Assembly (NCBI GenBank): GCA_029204225.1
Contig: CM055094.1
Coordinates: 63,504,442 to 63,568,441 of the forward strand
Length of the DNA stretch: 64,000 nt
Reading direction: 5' to 3'
Source: Diphasiastrum complanatum
Lineage: Eukaryota > Streptophyta > Lycopodiopsida > Lycopodiales > Lycopodiaceae
Below are positions 40,801 through 49,771 of this stretch, in pieces; the first letter of the stretch is position 1; each line of letters opens with the position of its first letter. Under the pieces are notes generated by a model. It did no database searches. It had not been told where the DNA came from and was given only the letters and a program-made list of their open reading frames with translations. Position numbers and translations under genes: made by a program.

Positions 40801-43286
40801 TAACTAAGTGAGCCTCTGGTCCACTCCAGCCTCCATCCATCTAACCCTACATGCCTTGCCACATGATTGGTGGCATGCATGTACTCACTTGGTCACCTAC
40901 AATAACACACCCAAGGACCTATAATACTGTCAGGTGCCTAGACTAGGGTGTGAGTTGTGCCCACAGCTGGCGGTCACCTACTCACACCTGGCAGTCACCT
41001 GCTCACATGTTGCGGGTTGTGCCTTGCCATTGGTGGTCACTTGACCCACATTGGGGCCTAACACTTGTACTTCACCAAAGCTGGTAGGAAATAGGCAGTT
41101 GCTGAAAGAGAAGTAAAACATGTAGACTAGTTGCTAGAGCCTGGAAGGACGTCGTAACATGCTGAAAAGTGATTTGGGCAGATCAGTTACTGGATGTAGA
41201 TGTCGTGAGATTATCAATCATTGGTGCATTAGGTGCTTGACATGTTGACTGCCGGTAGAAGATGATATTGGTGACCAACACTCAAGAAAAGATAATCAAT
41301 TGCTGGCAGAAAAATTAATCACAGATGAAAATGAGATGTAGAAGCTCGACTGCCAGACAAAATTGTATCTGTGAGCTAATCATTTCTCACACAAACCACG
41401 TTCACTAGGACTAGCGATGATGTACTACTATACACTAGGAACCAAAAAATTCACAATAATGAAGTTACGAGCCAGCCAGCATTTTATCCCTAGGGTGATG
41501 TCACTGATCCTTTCGAATCACATTCACATTACTGGATATGGCTGACGAGCCTTAGAATGATCGCTTGCACGATTAAGTTGGATTGCCAACAAAGTAGTAC
41601 CACTGCTGAGGTTTCAACTCAGGGTTTCAGTTCTCACAGGAAATTTATTCACTAGATTTGGCATGACTAGCACGAGTCTTCCTTTTGTATGGCCTGCTGT
41701 GTGGATTCAGACGTGTGAAGCTGCACATCAGAAAAAATTCCTCCAAAATTTACAGTTAGGAATAGAAACATACTTTTCAGTTGGTAGTTTCCCTTGCACT
41801 TGAATTTGCGTGCAGCACTCGTTGTCATACTCTAGATGAAACTACAGATGCAATACAGCTTGTACCTTCACGTGAAACTTATATTTTCCCCAAAACAAAG
41901 AGTGGCAATTCACACCTTGCAGAGAATCTATCTCACAAGGAAGTTTATTTTCTCACTGAACACAATGCAGAAGTGATTTTCTCTCCTCACAAGGCATGCA
42001 AAATCCCATGTACCAAACAAATTTTTGGAAGCTTGATAGAGGCAAGCTCTGATACTTTAATTTGGATATCTAGAGTTGCAGCTGTCATCACGTGATTAAC
42101 ACATGGCATACTAATAGCAATTCATTAATGAAAGGAAGAGATCCCAGAGATATCAGCACAGCACACAGTACTGAACTACTATGAGCGCAAGCTATCTGAA
42201 GTGCAATGCAAACACAAACAGAATATCTTGCAGATCAACATGCTCCAAATAGGAAGAAGGTAGGCAGGCACCCCAGCTCACAACACAGTTGAATTGATGC
42301 TACCTCGGGTTAGGTTTATTTTATACCCTAACCCAGGGTTGTCTAGGTCCACTGACCTAGAGTTAGAACAATGTCCTAGTGATACCTGTTACTGCATAAC
42401 AAGCTAGTCATTAACAGAATTAGCACCTCAAACTTGGTGGATGCTTGACTTCATGACTGACATTGAAATAGGAGTAATTGATTATTTGACCTGGCCAAAT
42501 AATAAATGGACACCAGGCCCCAAAATATATGGTCCAAACGACATATAATAACAGGTCACAGGTCCATATAGATGTCCCTGTGCATGATACGTTGATTATA
42601 ACTATGAAGGACTCTAAAGAACAAGGATCTTGCGGTGCTGAAATCATTCACTTGTGTGTACAGGCCGAAGAACAAGCAGCAGCGCTTCGACAAGAGAACG
42701 GGTTTCCTGAAATTAAGGTGTCCAATGGAGAACAGGTATACAGAATTTATGTGAGAATTTTGTACTGATGCCAATGTTCGGCTGTAGGAAAATTCTCACC
42801 TTGACATAAAATATGTGCTTTTATCTCAGATTGCTGACTCATACTCTATTTGTATTGCTATAACAACAATTTTGCCTTGGGGAAACAGTTTGTTTCCTGG
42901 CTTTATATTGTTTTCTATGTCACATTCAGTCCGGTAGAAAATGATCAGCTGCGACATTTTTGCAGGTAACAAAATTTCTAACCAAGTTTCTCTCATTGCA
43001 TAAGGCTCACTAAAAGTTTTGGCTGTAGGTTGCACTACAGGCTGCACCGTCTGGACAGTATGCACCAGCATTGCTACCAGGCGGCTTATACATGCAGCCA
43101 AGACCTGCAGGGTCAGGACCACAACCTGTTCCTGTTGGAGGTCCTTTCAATAATGATTCAGTGCCTGAGGATGAGGAAGCCAGAAGGGTTCGCATAGAAA
43201 GAGCAGCAAGAGCCGGTGGCTGGACTGCTGACATTGTTCGCAAGCGAGCTCTTCAAGAGGCACTTGGTAGCTTATGGGTCAACTGA
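30015..43286 (+). CDS. MAT1: CDK-activating kinase assembly factor MAT1 (TFIIH subunit), five exons
   Basis: Coding exons: 30015-30055, 30774-30847, 38288-38391, 42664-42735, 43029-43286. All introns are GT-AG, and the phases (2, 1, 0, 0) agree, so the total is 549 nt or 182 aa. Residues 15-38 ([11 protein letters not shown] then [10 protein letters not shown]) are the hallmark of the MAT1 central region. Residues 40-73 ([20 protein letters not shown] and IVASRARK) are its coiled coil. The C-terminus ([20 protein letters not shown] then LQEALGSLW) matches the conserved tail that activates the kinase. MAT1 joins CDK7/CDKD with cyclin H and anchors this kinase module to TFIIH in the nucleus, serving transcription and the cell cycle. 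No RING domain is seen at the N-terminus; from memory, plant MAT1 proteins are short and lack it, unlike the animal protein. Introns 2 and 3 (7,440 and 4,272 bp) are filled with transposons. No coding defect is seen. Confidence 0.93.
30774..30847 (+). CDS. MAT1: MAT1 exon 2
   Basis: Follows the acceptor ACTATAG and precedes the donor GTGAGT. 74 bp encoding [20 protein letters not shown] and VEDI, the most conserved MAT1 segment. Enters in phase 2, leaves in phase 1. Confidence 0.93.
30979..31078. repeat. 50-bp tandem duplication in MAT1 intron 2
   Basis: Two identical copies of a unit starting TATGGTAGAAGAAAATTCTT, beginning at 30979 and 31029. Confidence 0.92.
31079..33440. other. MAT1 intron 2 sequence without recognisable content
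   Basis: No exon, transposon end or known domain found. Short frames on both strands carry no motif. Confidence 0.5.
33441..34370. mobile_element. hAT-like non-autonomous DNA transposon with internal 90-bp repeats
   Basis: The identical octamer GATGGTAG flanks the block on both sides (33433-33440 and 34371-34378), as hAT insertions produce. The ends are imperfect inverted repeats: CTTAGAAGCCCGTTCCG at left against TATAGTTGCCCGTTCCG read inward from the right, 13 of 17 matching. Just inside each end lie palindromes rich in GGAACG/CGTTCC (33451-33521 and 34300-34362). No transposase frame is present. The centre is an array of four 90-bp units. It sits in MAT1 intron 2 and would be spliced out. 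Confidence 0.75.
33907..34267. repeat. 90-bp tandem repeat, four copies
   Basis: Units start at 33907, 33997, 34087 and 34177, each containing TATCCGAGCTAGAAT and CCTTAATCTC.A(T/G)TGCT. Divergence is low except in the last copy. The array lies wholly inside the DNA transposon. Confidence 0.92.
34371..35084. other. MAT1 intron 2 sequence between two transposons
   Basis: Starts with the right copy of the GATGGTAG duplication and ends at the ATATT target of the next element. No other feature seen. Confidence 0.5.
35085..35537 (+). repeat. 5' LTR of the gag-only Copia element
   Basis: 453 bp, TG..CA ends, containing a (CT)9 tract at about 35430-35446 where the right LTR has about 26 units. Confidence 0.92.
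35538..35549 (+). promoter_or_regulatory. Primer binding site, initiator Met-tRNA
   Basis: TGGTATCAGAGC directly follows the 5' LTR, a perfect 12-base match to the plant Copia consensus. Confidence 0.92.
36251..37378 (+). CDS. Intact Gag with truncated protease start
   Basis: 375 codons from the ATG at 36251 ([20 protein letters not shown]). The capsid part has the UBN2 signatures [13 protein letters not shown] and [21 protein letters not shown] Lys/Gly-rich stretch follows, then the CCHC knuckle [14 protein letters not shown] (about 37040-37080). The last 40 codons begin a retropepsin ([14 protein letters not shown]) with the catalytic Asp but stop soon after, so no working protease is expected. 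The frame is free of stops, unlike the other gag genes here, which fits continued use of the protein or young age. The closest relative in the window is the minus-strand gag at 56.2-57.1 kb (MAKESESIGSLFNEDRLDGT). Confidence 0.88.
   Translation: MAKESEAIGSLFSEDRLDGTNYSLWSYMMKNLLIAKGLWDLVNGDEERPPSLAPPTPRGSSSSTSSSTSSEEQKKWDRRDAQAHSMVALAVKRSMLPHIRSCKTSKSAWDTLHTMYRVKNPARVVYLRNQLSLLKMQEGDQVTNHLTKIKDLREELLNIDEIIEDAQFVSITLNSLPSSYLPFVSSLSISLRGQQLSFDELVGLLFQEEQTRQNFAGDTQQDQAFFTKGKGKGKSKGKGYPPSEDGQKPVGGQNVNTQKKKEKCHYCKRYGHFIKDCKKKLAKEEGKGIDTSASLATLEQELEASGDLFNQDYAFVSNIASTSTTTSMRNSDSVLQVADFQPIEWVIDSGATRHMTSRKEAFTKLVKVQNGSKVQ
37411..37421 (+). promoter_or_regulatory. Polypurine tract
   Basis: TTTAAGGAGGG immediately before the 3' LTR, the plus-strand priming site of LTR retrotransposons. 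Confidence 0.8.
37422..37903 (+). repeat. 3' LTR of the gag-only Copia element
   Basis: 482 bp. It is longer than the left LTR mainly because its CT tract (about 37763-37814) has some 17 more units. Followed by ATATT. Confidence 0.92.
38288..38391 (+). CDS. MAT1: MAT1 exon 3
   Basis: Acceptor TTGTGCAG, donor AAG/GTAAAT. 104 bp encoding the coiled coil [20 protein letters not shown] to VASRARK. Enters in phase 1, leaves in phase 0. Confidence 0.93.
38392..39572. other. MAT1 intron 3, left part, including likely gypsy LTR sequence
   Basis: No exon found. Sequence left of 39572 on the minus strand begins ATACGTCCATGTCC right after a purine-rich tract, as expected for the 3' LTR of the gypsy relic next door. 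Its far end is not defined. Confidence 0.45.
39573..40350 (-). mobile_element. Internally deleted Ty3/gypsy relic in MAT1 intron 3
   Basis: Minus-strand reading gives a retropepsin (40362 to 39955: [19 protein letters not shown], with Tyr where the catalytic Asp should be) that runs directly into the integrase-tail and chromodomain sequence (about 39955 to 39580) homologous to 25740-26100. RT, RNase H and most of integrase are missing. A purine-rich tract with a run of G (39573-39590) ends it. The left end at about 40350 is cut by a TIR-element end. Dead copy of the same family as 23538-26200. Confidence 0.75.
40351..40440. mobile_element. One end of a CATAGAA-type TIR element
   Basis: CATAGAAGCCACGGTTC at 40351-40367 matches the start of the 44180-44583 element at 16 of 17 positions and is followed by the same kind of GGTTC/GGAAC palindromes. 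No opposite end was found, so the copy is truncated or its end has decayed. Confidence 0.6.
40441..42663. other. MAT1 intron 3, right part
   Basis: No exon or clear element. GCTCTAATACCAAATGT near 40576-40592 resembles a minus-strand Met-tRNA primer site next to an LTR edge (weak). Cytosine runs near 40477 and 40.9-41.0-kb GGTCACC-type repeats are present. Confidence 0.4.
42664..42735 (+). CDS. MAT1: MAT1 exon 4
   Basis: 72 bp, phase 0 at both ends, acceptor GTGTACAG, donor GTATAC. Encodes [20 protein letters not shown] plus NGEQ, extending the coiled coil. Confidence 0.92.
43029..43286 (+). CDS. MAT1: MAT1 exon 5 with stop codon
   Basis: Acceptor TGGCTGTAG. 85 codons and TGA: a Pro/Gly-rich linker ([18 protein letters not shown]) then the conserved tail [20 protein letters not shown]. 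Confidence 0.93.
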   Translation, partial: VALQAAPSGQYAPALLPGGLYMQPRPAGSGPQPVPVGGPFNNDSVPEDEEARRVRIERAARAGGWTADIVRKRALQEALGSLWVN

Positions 43287-43743
43287 GCTCTGACTTGTTT
43301 CATTTTCATAACAGCTGCTATGGTATGTCGAGCACCCACATTTACTTGCTCATGGCTATAGTGGACCTTAAAGATCAAGTATTTGGTTGTACTGGTACTT
43401 CACTCTGGATCTTTTCACCATTGCAAGACTTCCCTTCATTGTGCTTTAAATGTCAAATCTTTGGGTTTAAGGGCTGTGTAAAGTGTACCTTACAACATAA
43501 TGCCGGGGCTTTCGAGCAAGCTCATTTCATCACATGAGCCTAAAAGTAGTACCAGCTTAGTTTTTGAAAAAGGAAAAGGTATGGGTGCAGTGGCAAGGAT
43601 TTGTATGCTGCATCATTAATTCGTATTTACCTTGGCTTTTTTCCAAACAAAATCTGCTAGATTTGGCTCTTCAGCAAGTTTGATCGAATGCTGTGAAGTG
43701 GTCATATTTGAATTGGACTTTGTGTTGGACATATTTGAACACA

Positions 43744-43794
<51 letters not shown>

Positions 43795-43856
43795 GCCAAA
43801 TGATTAATGATTGGATTACGACACCTTTTCTGCACTTGCAAAGCAAAGAAATGTCA

Positions 43857-43916
<60 letters not shown>

Positions 43917-44179
43917 GCACCTCTCTCTCTCCCCCCCCCCCCCCCCCGACCCCCCCCCCAAAAAAGAGCCCATAAAATACCATGTACGTGATTAGATTTT
44001 CAAAAAGAGATTCTGATGTCTATGCTTAGATGAAGTTTGCAATGTTGTGTAGAATAATGTGTGTGTTTTGATTCATTCCAGTCTTGTTCTTTTCTAGGAC
44101 AATCCAAAAATATGGCTTGAGACTCTTATTCAAATTCAGCATTTGTAGGGACAATTGCTACTTTCCCTTGCATAATATC
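43287..44179. other. MAT1 3' flank with purine and pyrimidine tracts
   Basis: Probably starts with the 3' untranslated region; no polyadenylation site was assigned. Contains the (AG)/(TC) pair described separately and C-rich runs at about 43931-43960. Confidence 0.5.
43747..43930. repeat. (AG)23 and (TC)27 pair within an inverted repeat
   Basis: (AG)23 at 43747-43792 is followed by GTGCCAAA. (TC)27 at 43859-43912 is followed by TTTGGCACCTCTCTCTCT. The segments 43783-43800 and 43913-43930 are perfectly complementary over 18 bp. Confidence 0.93.
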
Positions 44180-44583
44180 CATAGAACCCACGGTTCCCAG
44201 AACCGTGGAACCGTGGAAGGAGTTCATGTAAAAAAGCAATTAATTAATTAATCAATTAATTATCCTAAATTTCCCCCCAAAACCCCTCAAAGCTAGTTTT
44301 AGTCTCTTTCTCTCTCTCTCTCTCTCTCTCTTATCAATTTGGGAGATTAAATCATTTGAAGTATATAATCTAAGTAGGGAGAATCTGCTTTTTCTGAAAA
44401 AAAATTGGCATTTTTTTAGCATTTTTTTGGGCTATGTTTGGGGACTGGGACAAAAAACAAATTAATTAATTAATTATTCAGTGCGGTTCACCACGGTTCT
44501 GGGCAAAATTTTTAAAGAACCGTACGGTTCATTGTACGGTTCTCAGAACTGTGGTGAACCTTTAACGGTTCATTGATTCTATG
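44180..44583. mobile_element. Small TIR element (MITE) with perfect 8-bp duplication
   Basis: ATAATATC occurs immediately before 44180 (44172-44179) and immediately after 44583 (44584-44591). The element begins CATAGAACCC and ends GATTCTATG, so its ends are inverted CATAGAA repeats. Subterminal palindromes of ACGGTTC/GAACCGT are frequent, and the middle holds a short (TC)n run. At 404 bp there is no coding capacity. The 8-bp duplication and TAG-containing ends fit hAT. Confidence 0.8.
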
Positions 44584-44591
44584 ATAATATC

Positions 44592-45395
44592 TAACATAAC
44601 TGCAATAAGAGTATCACCAGTTGACCACAGGCATGACATAGGGACATTGACAATTCAAGCTACTGAAAAGCAATTATGAACAATACCATGTCAGATTTCC
44701 TTTGAATGATGTAAGAACCGAAAGCAGATTTCAGTATTATTCACTTAGATTCCTCAGATGCTAATTGTCTTTGCAATCATGGGAGGATATTTGAGAGGAG
44801 GACATGGCATTTGATAGGAGACATTGAGGTGCCCAAATATGAATTAATCTGTGAGTGAAAGACTCCATTTCCTACACAAGTGATGCTGGAGGACCAAAGA
44901 AAGCATGAAATATACTGGTCACTATTTGAAACCGTGAATATTTCATGGGTGTTGTCCCTCAAATCAAAGCCACATACTTCGAGAATGGATGAGCCACAAT
45001 TCATGAGCACTAATTGAAGATCGAAGAAATAAAAAATCAGGTTAGTGGCATTAATTAATCTATATATATATATTTTCTTGTTGGAATATTTGAGTTAAAT
45101 ATCACTTAAGATTGGTGGAATATCCAATTTGAGATATTGTTGTAAATAGAGAAACATTGTTGGAATGTACAATGTTAACGACATTATGATGTTTTATTAC
45201 CAAGTAGTATATGTGATTGATTGTATTAGAATGAATATAAATCATAATGCAAATAGAATCCATTGAAGATGGAATGATGATGACTATAAACTATTGGAAA
45301 TTTTGGCAAATCTCGAAAATCGATTGTAGATCAATATTTTCATCAATCTCAGATTTATACACTCAAGAATCAATATCCCCCCCCCCCTCCCCCCC

Positions 45396-45437
<42 letters not shown>

Positions 45438-46457
45438 GAATGTTGGGCCATTATAGATACTAAAATTAATAAAACCGAATCACTAACTTTAGATAGCTAT
45501 TCCATTTTATCCCCTTTACTTTATAAAGGTTGGAATTGTCTTTAATTAGAAAAATGGTGTATTCTATAGAAGTTAAAAATCGACATTTTAAAAACCATCG
45601 AGATATGCATAAAGTGAAATTTGATAATTGTAATCTACACACATGGACGTTTTGCCACGTGACGCTGCCACACGAATTCGGTACTTAGTTGAAATTTTGA
45701 TGATTGTTTTTGGCGTGGCTCTGCCACGCGTGACACATCCACGTCAAAAATTTTTCGGGGACCCTGCCGGTGAAATCCAGGCTGGAGGTGGGGTTCGGCA
45801 GTAAATTTTTAAACCGAAATTTAAAAACGAGTGCCACAATATTTCGGCATGGTAGAGCCATCCGTGGAAGTGCCACGCATAGCTGTTATTTTATCGCCTC
45901 TCATGTGGCATGTATCTCTGGAGATTTGTCACGCGTGGCAAATCTCCAGAGATACATGCCAAAATTATAGAGAGTTTGATTTTGATATTGCCATGCGTGG
46001 CAAAATAAATTTGTTGTAATTTAAAAAAAAAACTATTGTGAACAATATGTTGATAAACAAACAACTTAATGATTGATTTAAAAGTAAATGAATTTTTTTT
46101 TAAAAGTTTTGAATAAGTGTGGACTAATAATAAAATGATAATTAGATCGGTTTGTGCAACAAATGGAGGCTAGGCGGTCAAGGATTGCCCTATTGGGGCA
46201 ATCACATCTTGGTTCGGGGGGCAAAGCCAATATTCAAGCCCAATTTGTAAGTAATTTTTTTTAATTTCATTTTAATTTAAGTAAATTTAGATTGTTTCTA
46301 TTTTTTGTTATTGTTTTATTAACTAATCAATGTTTGTTTTGTGACTTTAGATTAACGATTTCTGAAGGCTTTCAAAAAATGCAACATTGTGATTTTACAC
46401 TAGATTCCTGACAGGCAAAAAATACGAAGTGAGAGAAAATGAAAAATGTGACATTGT
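44592..46457. other. Gene-free stretch with palindromes and microsatellites
   Basis: No gene seen. Contains poly-C (45376-45398) passing into (AC)18 (45399-45434), and a cluster of GCCACGYGTGGC-like palindromes between about 45650 and 46005. Confidence 0.55.
45906..45961. repeat. Perfect 23-bp-arm hairpin
   Basis: Arm TGGCATGTATCTCTGGAGAT plus TTG (45906-45928), 10-nt loop TCACGCGTGG, exact complement at 45939-45961. It lies in a zone with several other TGCCACG/CGTGGCA motifs. Confidence 0.95.
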
Positions 46458-46974
46458 TGTTAGAAATCAATGATAAACTTCATTGTTACTGTTTACGAGG
46501 TACATTAATGTTGACAAATGTGACCAGCTGTCATTAGCCGTAGGCTAGTCTATTAGTCTACTCATAGGTTTTCTCTCTCTATCAGGGGTTCATAGTTTAT
46601 TTGTACTTTTTACATTCTGTACGAGTCAGTGTGATAGAGTGATAGTGTGTGTTCTTCCGCCTTCTTGTGGTGATTGCTTATGGTGAATGCTTGATGTTGC
46701 ATATCTAATTCTCAACATGGTATAAGAGCAGTGATAGTCCTGCGTGTCTGATCAGTGGATACAGCTTGTCACTGGCTCCGCAATGAAGTGAGAAAGTCCT
46801 TCACAGGAGGTGAAAGATTGGAGAGACAAAAACGGCTAGAAGAAATCTTTTTTTGGTGTATTTTGCAGGTTTGGAGCTTAGAATCATCAGTGGGGAACGA
46901 AGACACAGTCTCGGAGGCATCAGAAAGGCCAGAGCAGCATTAGACAGATTGAAAATCTAGGCCGAGGTCACGGA

Positions 46975-49296
46975 CGCGGCTATTCAAGACAAAATAAACC
47001 TAGAAATTGTAGGTACTACAACAAACCTGGCCACTGAGAGCATGAATGTTTTAAGAAACAGGAGGAGATGGAACAAAGAAAAAACAAATGACAAGCAGGA
47101 AATTATGCTGATCAACATCAACATCAATTTGATGACTATTATTATGAAGACAATTATACTGATCAACATCAACATCAACTTGATGACTATTATTATGAAG
47201 ACAATTATACTGATCAACATCAATACGATGATGATCAATATGAAGATGATACAGGTGAGAGTTCAAAATTGTTCATTACAACATTAATGACAAGTGATGA
47301 AGCCAAGGATACCTGGTACATTGATAGTGGTGCATCCAAGCACATGACTTCAAGGATAGAGTGGTTTTCAGAACTCAAGGAAACTGACAATGGTGATGAA
47401 GTTGGACAAGCTGATGACAAATTGCTATCTGTTAAAGGAGTTGGAGTGGTACCAGTGAAGTTAGCCAGTGAGAAGATAAAGCAGATAACCAATGTGCAAT
47501 AGCTAACAATCTACTATCTGTTGGGACGATGACTGATCAACAACTCAAGGTTGAGTTTGACAGTGACAAATGTCTTGTCAAAGACATCAAGAATCACTAC
47601 AAAGTGATTGCTATAGGTGCTAGAGTCAACGAGAATTGACTCTACAAATTGAATGCGAGATCTTTTACTCAAGCTATGGTAAGCACTGTTGATAGTCGAA
47701 GTGATCTTTGGCATCAAAGGTTTGGTCATATCAGTGCTCAAAGCTTGCAAATCCTTAAAAGAGGTAATCTAGTTGTTGGATTGCCTGATATCTCTTTTGA
47801 AGGAAAAATTTGTGAGGATTGCATTTTGGGAAAACAACATAGAGAGAGATTTCCCAAAGATGGAGCAAGAAGAGCCAATGACATTCTTGATCTTGTTCAT
47901 AGTGATCTGTGTGGACCAATACAAACTAGGTCCATTAGTGGTTGTTACTATTTCATCACATTCATTGATGACTATAGTAGACATATCTGGATTTATTTCA
48001 TAAGCAAGAAATATGATGCTTTTGCCAAGTTTAGAGAGTTCAAGACTCTAGTTGAAAAACAAACATGCTGTTATATTAAGACCCTCAGATCAGATGGTGG
48101 CGGTGAGTATTTTTCAACAGAGTTTATAAATCTTTGCAAAGATCATGGGATCAAGAGACAAACCACTACACCCTATTCACCACAACAGGACGGAGTTGCA
48201 GAACGGAAAAATAGATCCATTGTCGAGATGGCTAGGGCAATGCTTAAGAGCAAGGGTTTGACAAATACCTTTTGGGCAGAAGCATGCAACACAGCTACTC
48301 ATATCTTGAATCGGTGTCCTACGAAGTCCGTGGAGGGTAAGACACCTTGAGAAGCTTTTACTGGAAAGAAACCTAATGTTTTTGATTTACGAGTATTTGG
48401 TTGTGATGCTTACGCTCATGTACCTGATGAAAAACGAAAGAAGCTGGATGCAAAAGCTGTTAAGTGTATTTTCCTTGGATATGATGAAAGAGCCAAGGCA
48501 TACAGAATGTATGACACAGATGCACAAAAGATCATGATTTTCAGAGATGCTACTTTTGATGAGATGGGTCAAAATGACCAAATAAAATTGACAATTGATC
48601 CCTTTGATGATAAAGTTAAAGTGCAATTGAAGGAAGAAGTTGGTGTCAATATGGAAGAGCCAATGGAAAAAGACAAGGTTCATAATGAGATTCCGAGGAG
48701 AGTGCCTAAGTGGTACTTGTCAGTAACAAGTGATACTAATAAGGGAGATACTCCCGAATCAAGTGAGCAGGGAGAGCTTAGAAGATCAAGTAGAAATCAA
48801 AACCTCCTGCAAGATTAGAGATGAATCTAGCCCTAATGGGTTTTGTGTTCAAGGCTCAAGAACCAAAAACTTTTGATAAAGCAAAGGAGCACAAGGAGTG
48901 GCGTGAAGCTATGGAAACAGAAATGGAAGCTATATCAAAAAATAGGACGTGGAACTTGGTTGAACTACCTGATGGTAAGACGCCTATCACATGCAAATGG
49001 ATATACAAGATCAAATATGGAGCTGACGAGCAATTCAACAAGTGCAAAGCACGGTTGGTTGCGAGAGGATTTGAGCAGTAGAAAGGTATTGATTTTGATG
49101 AAACCTTTGCACTCGTAGCTAAGATGGTACCTATATGTTCTATCATTGCTATTTATGCTTTCTATGGTTGGAAGATCCAGCAAATGGACGTTAAATCTGC
49201 TTTTCTTAATGGAGTGTTGGATGAAGAGGTGTGCTTCGTACAACCTCAAGGATTTGTTGAGCCAGGGAGAGAGCATCTCGTTTGTAAGCTCAACAA
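46975..49296 (+). pseudogene. Copia gag remnant and pol, interrupted in RT
   Basis: Most of gag is deleted. A CCHC knuckle is readable near 47007-47055 with a TGA inside it (CRYYNKPGH then stop then EHEC). After an acidic Asp/Tyr/His/Gln repeat comes the retropepsin (DTWYIDSGASKHMTS, 47311 on). The integrase (47700-48500) keeps its HHCC finger (HQRFGH..CEDCILGK) and the acidic triad (HSDLCGP, LRSDGGGEYF, DGVAERKN). RT starts with WNLVELPDGKTPITCKWIYK and reaches QQMDVKSAFLNGVLDEEV before it is cut at CKLNN. Damage: stops at 47502, 47638 and 48348 (the last a Trp codon become TGA), a frameshift near 48815 and a TAG at 49079-49081. Confidence 0.88.
47113..47260 (+). repeat. 51-bp in-frame tandem repeat in gag
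   Basis: Two full units and a partial one, each coding TDQHQHQLDDYYYEDNY, giving an Asp/Tyr/His/Gln-rich tract just before the protease. Confidence 0.88.
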
Positions 49297-49741
49297 TGTA
49301 GGAATCCAGAATCAAGACTATTCATTAACACAAAGTATTCTCAAAGAGAAAAGAGAGATGATTAGATGACCCTTTTGTAGAAACTTGTGGACAACCAATA
49401 TGAACAGTAGATTGCTTAACAAAAAAGTGTGTCTCATACAAATGAATGGCTACATATAAGTAGTCCAAGATGGCTATCTACCTTCATGACTGTTGGATAT
49501 CCAATAACTTGACTAATGGCTATCTAGCTACCATAAGTTACATAAAATAATTAAGTACCCCAAATAACAAGTTAGGTACTTAATTCACATGTATAGGCCC
49601 CTAGTGGACCCACGAGTCCCTACAAGTTAGTTTCATACTAACTTGGGCCTAAAATATAAATGACCATGATTACACAGATCTCAACCTTTTGGGTCATAGT
49701 AACCTATGGCTTCTACATCATTTACATTTATTATTCTAACA
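49297..49741 (-). repeat. 3' LTR of the middle-layer Copia
   Basis: 445 bp with TG..CA ends. About 160 bp match the surviving 5' LTR piece at 57755-57915. It shares ACCCAAAAGGT.GAGAT and CCATAGG-type sequence with the gag-only element's LTR. Confidence 0.85.
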
Positions 49742-49771
49742 CCCTCCTTAAATGAAAATGACATGTATTTA

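Larger units (their letters stand above)
46458..49296 (+). mobile_element. Truncated plus-strand Copia element, outermost layer of the nest
   Basis: The 5' LTR at 46458-46717 (TGTTAGAAATC..TTCTCAACA) is followed by a Met-tRNA-type primer site TGGTATAAGAGCA (46718-46730). Coding order is gag remnant, protease, integrase and the start of RT, ending abruptly at 49296 where a minus-strand Copia has inserted. The 3' part is not found on the far side of the insertion. Confidence 0.88.
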
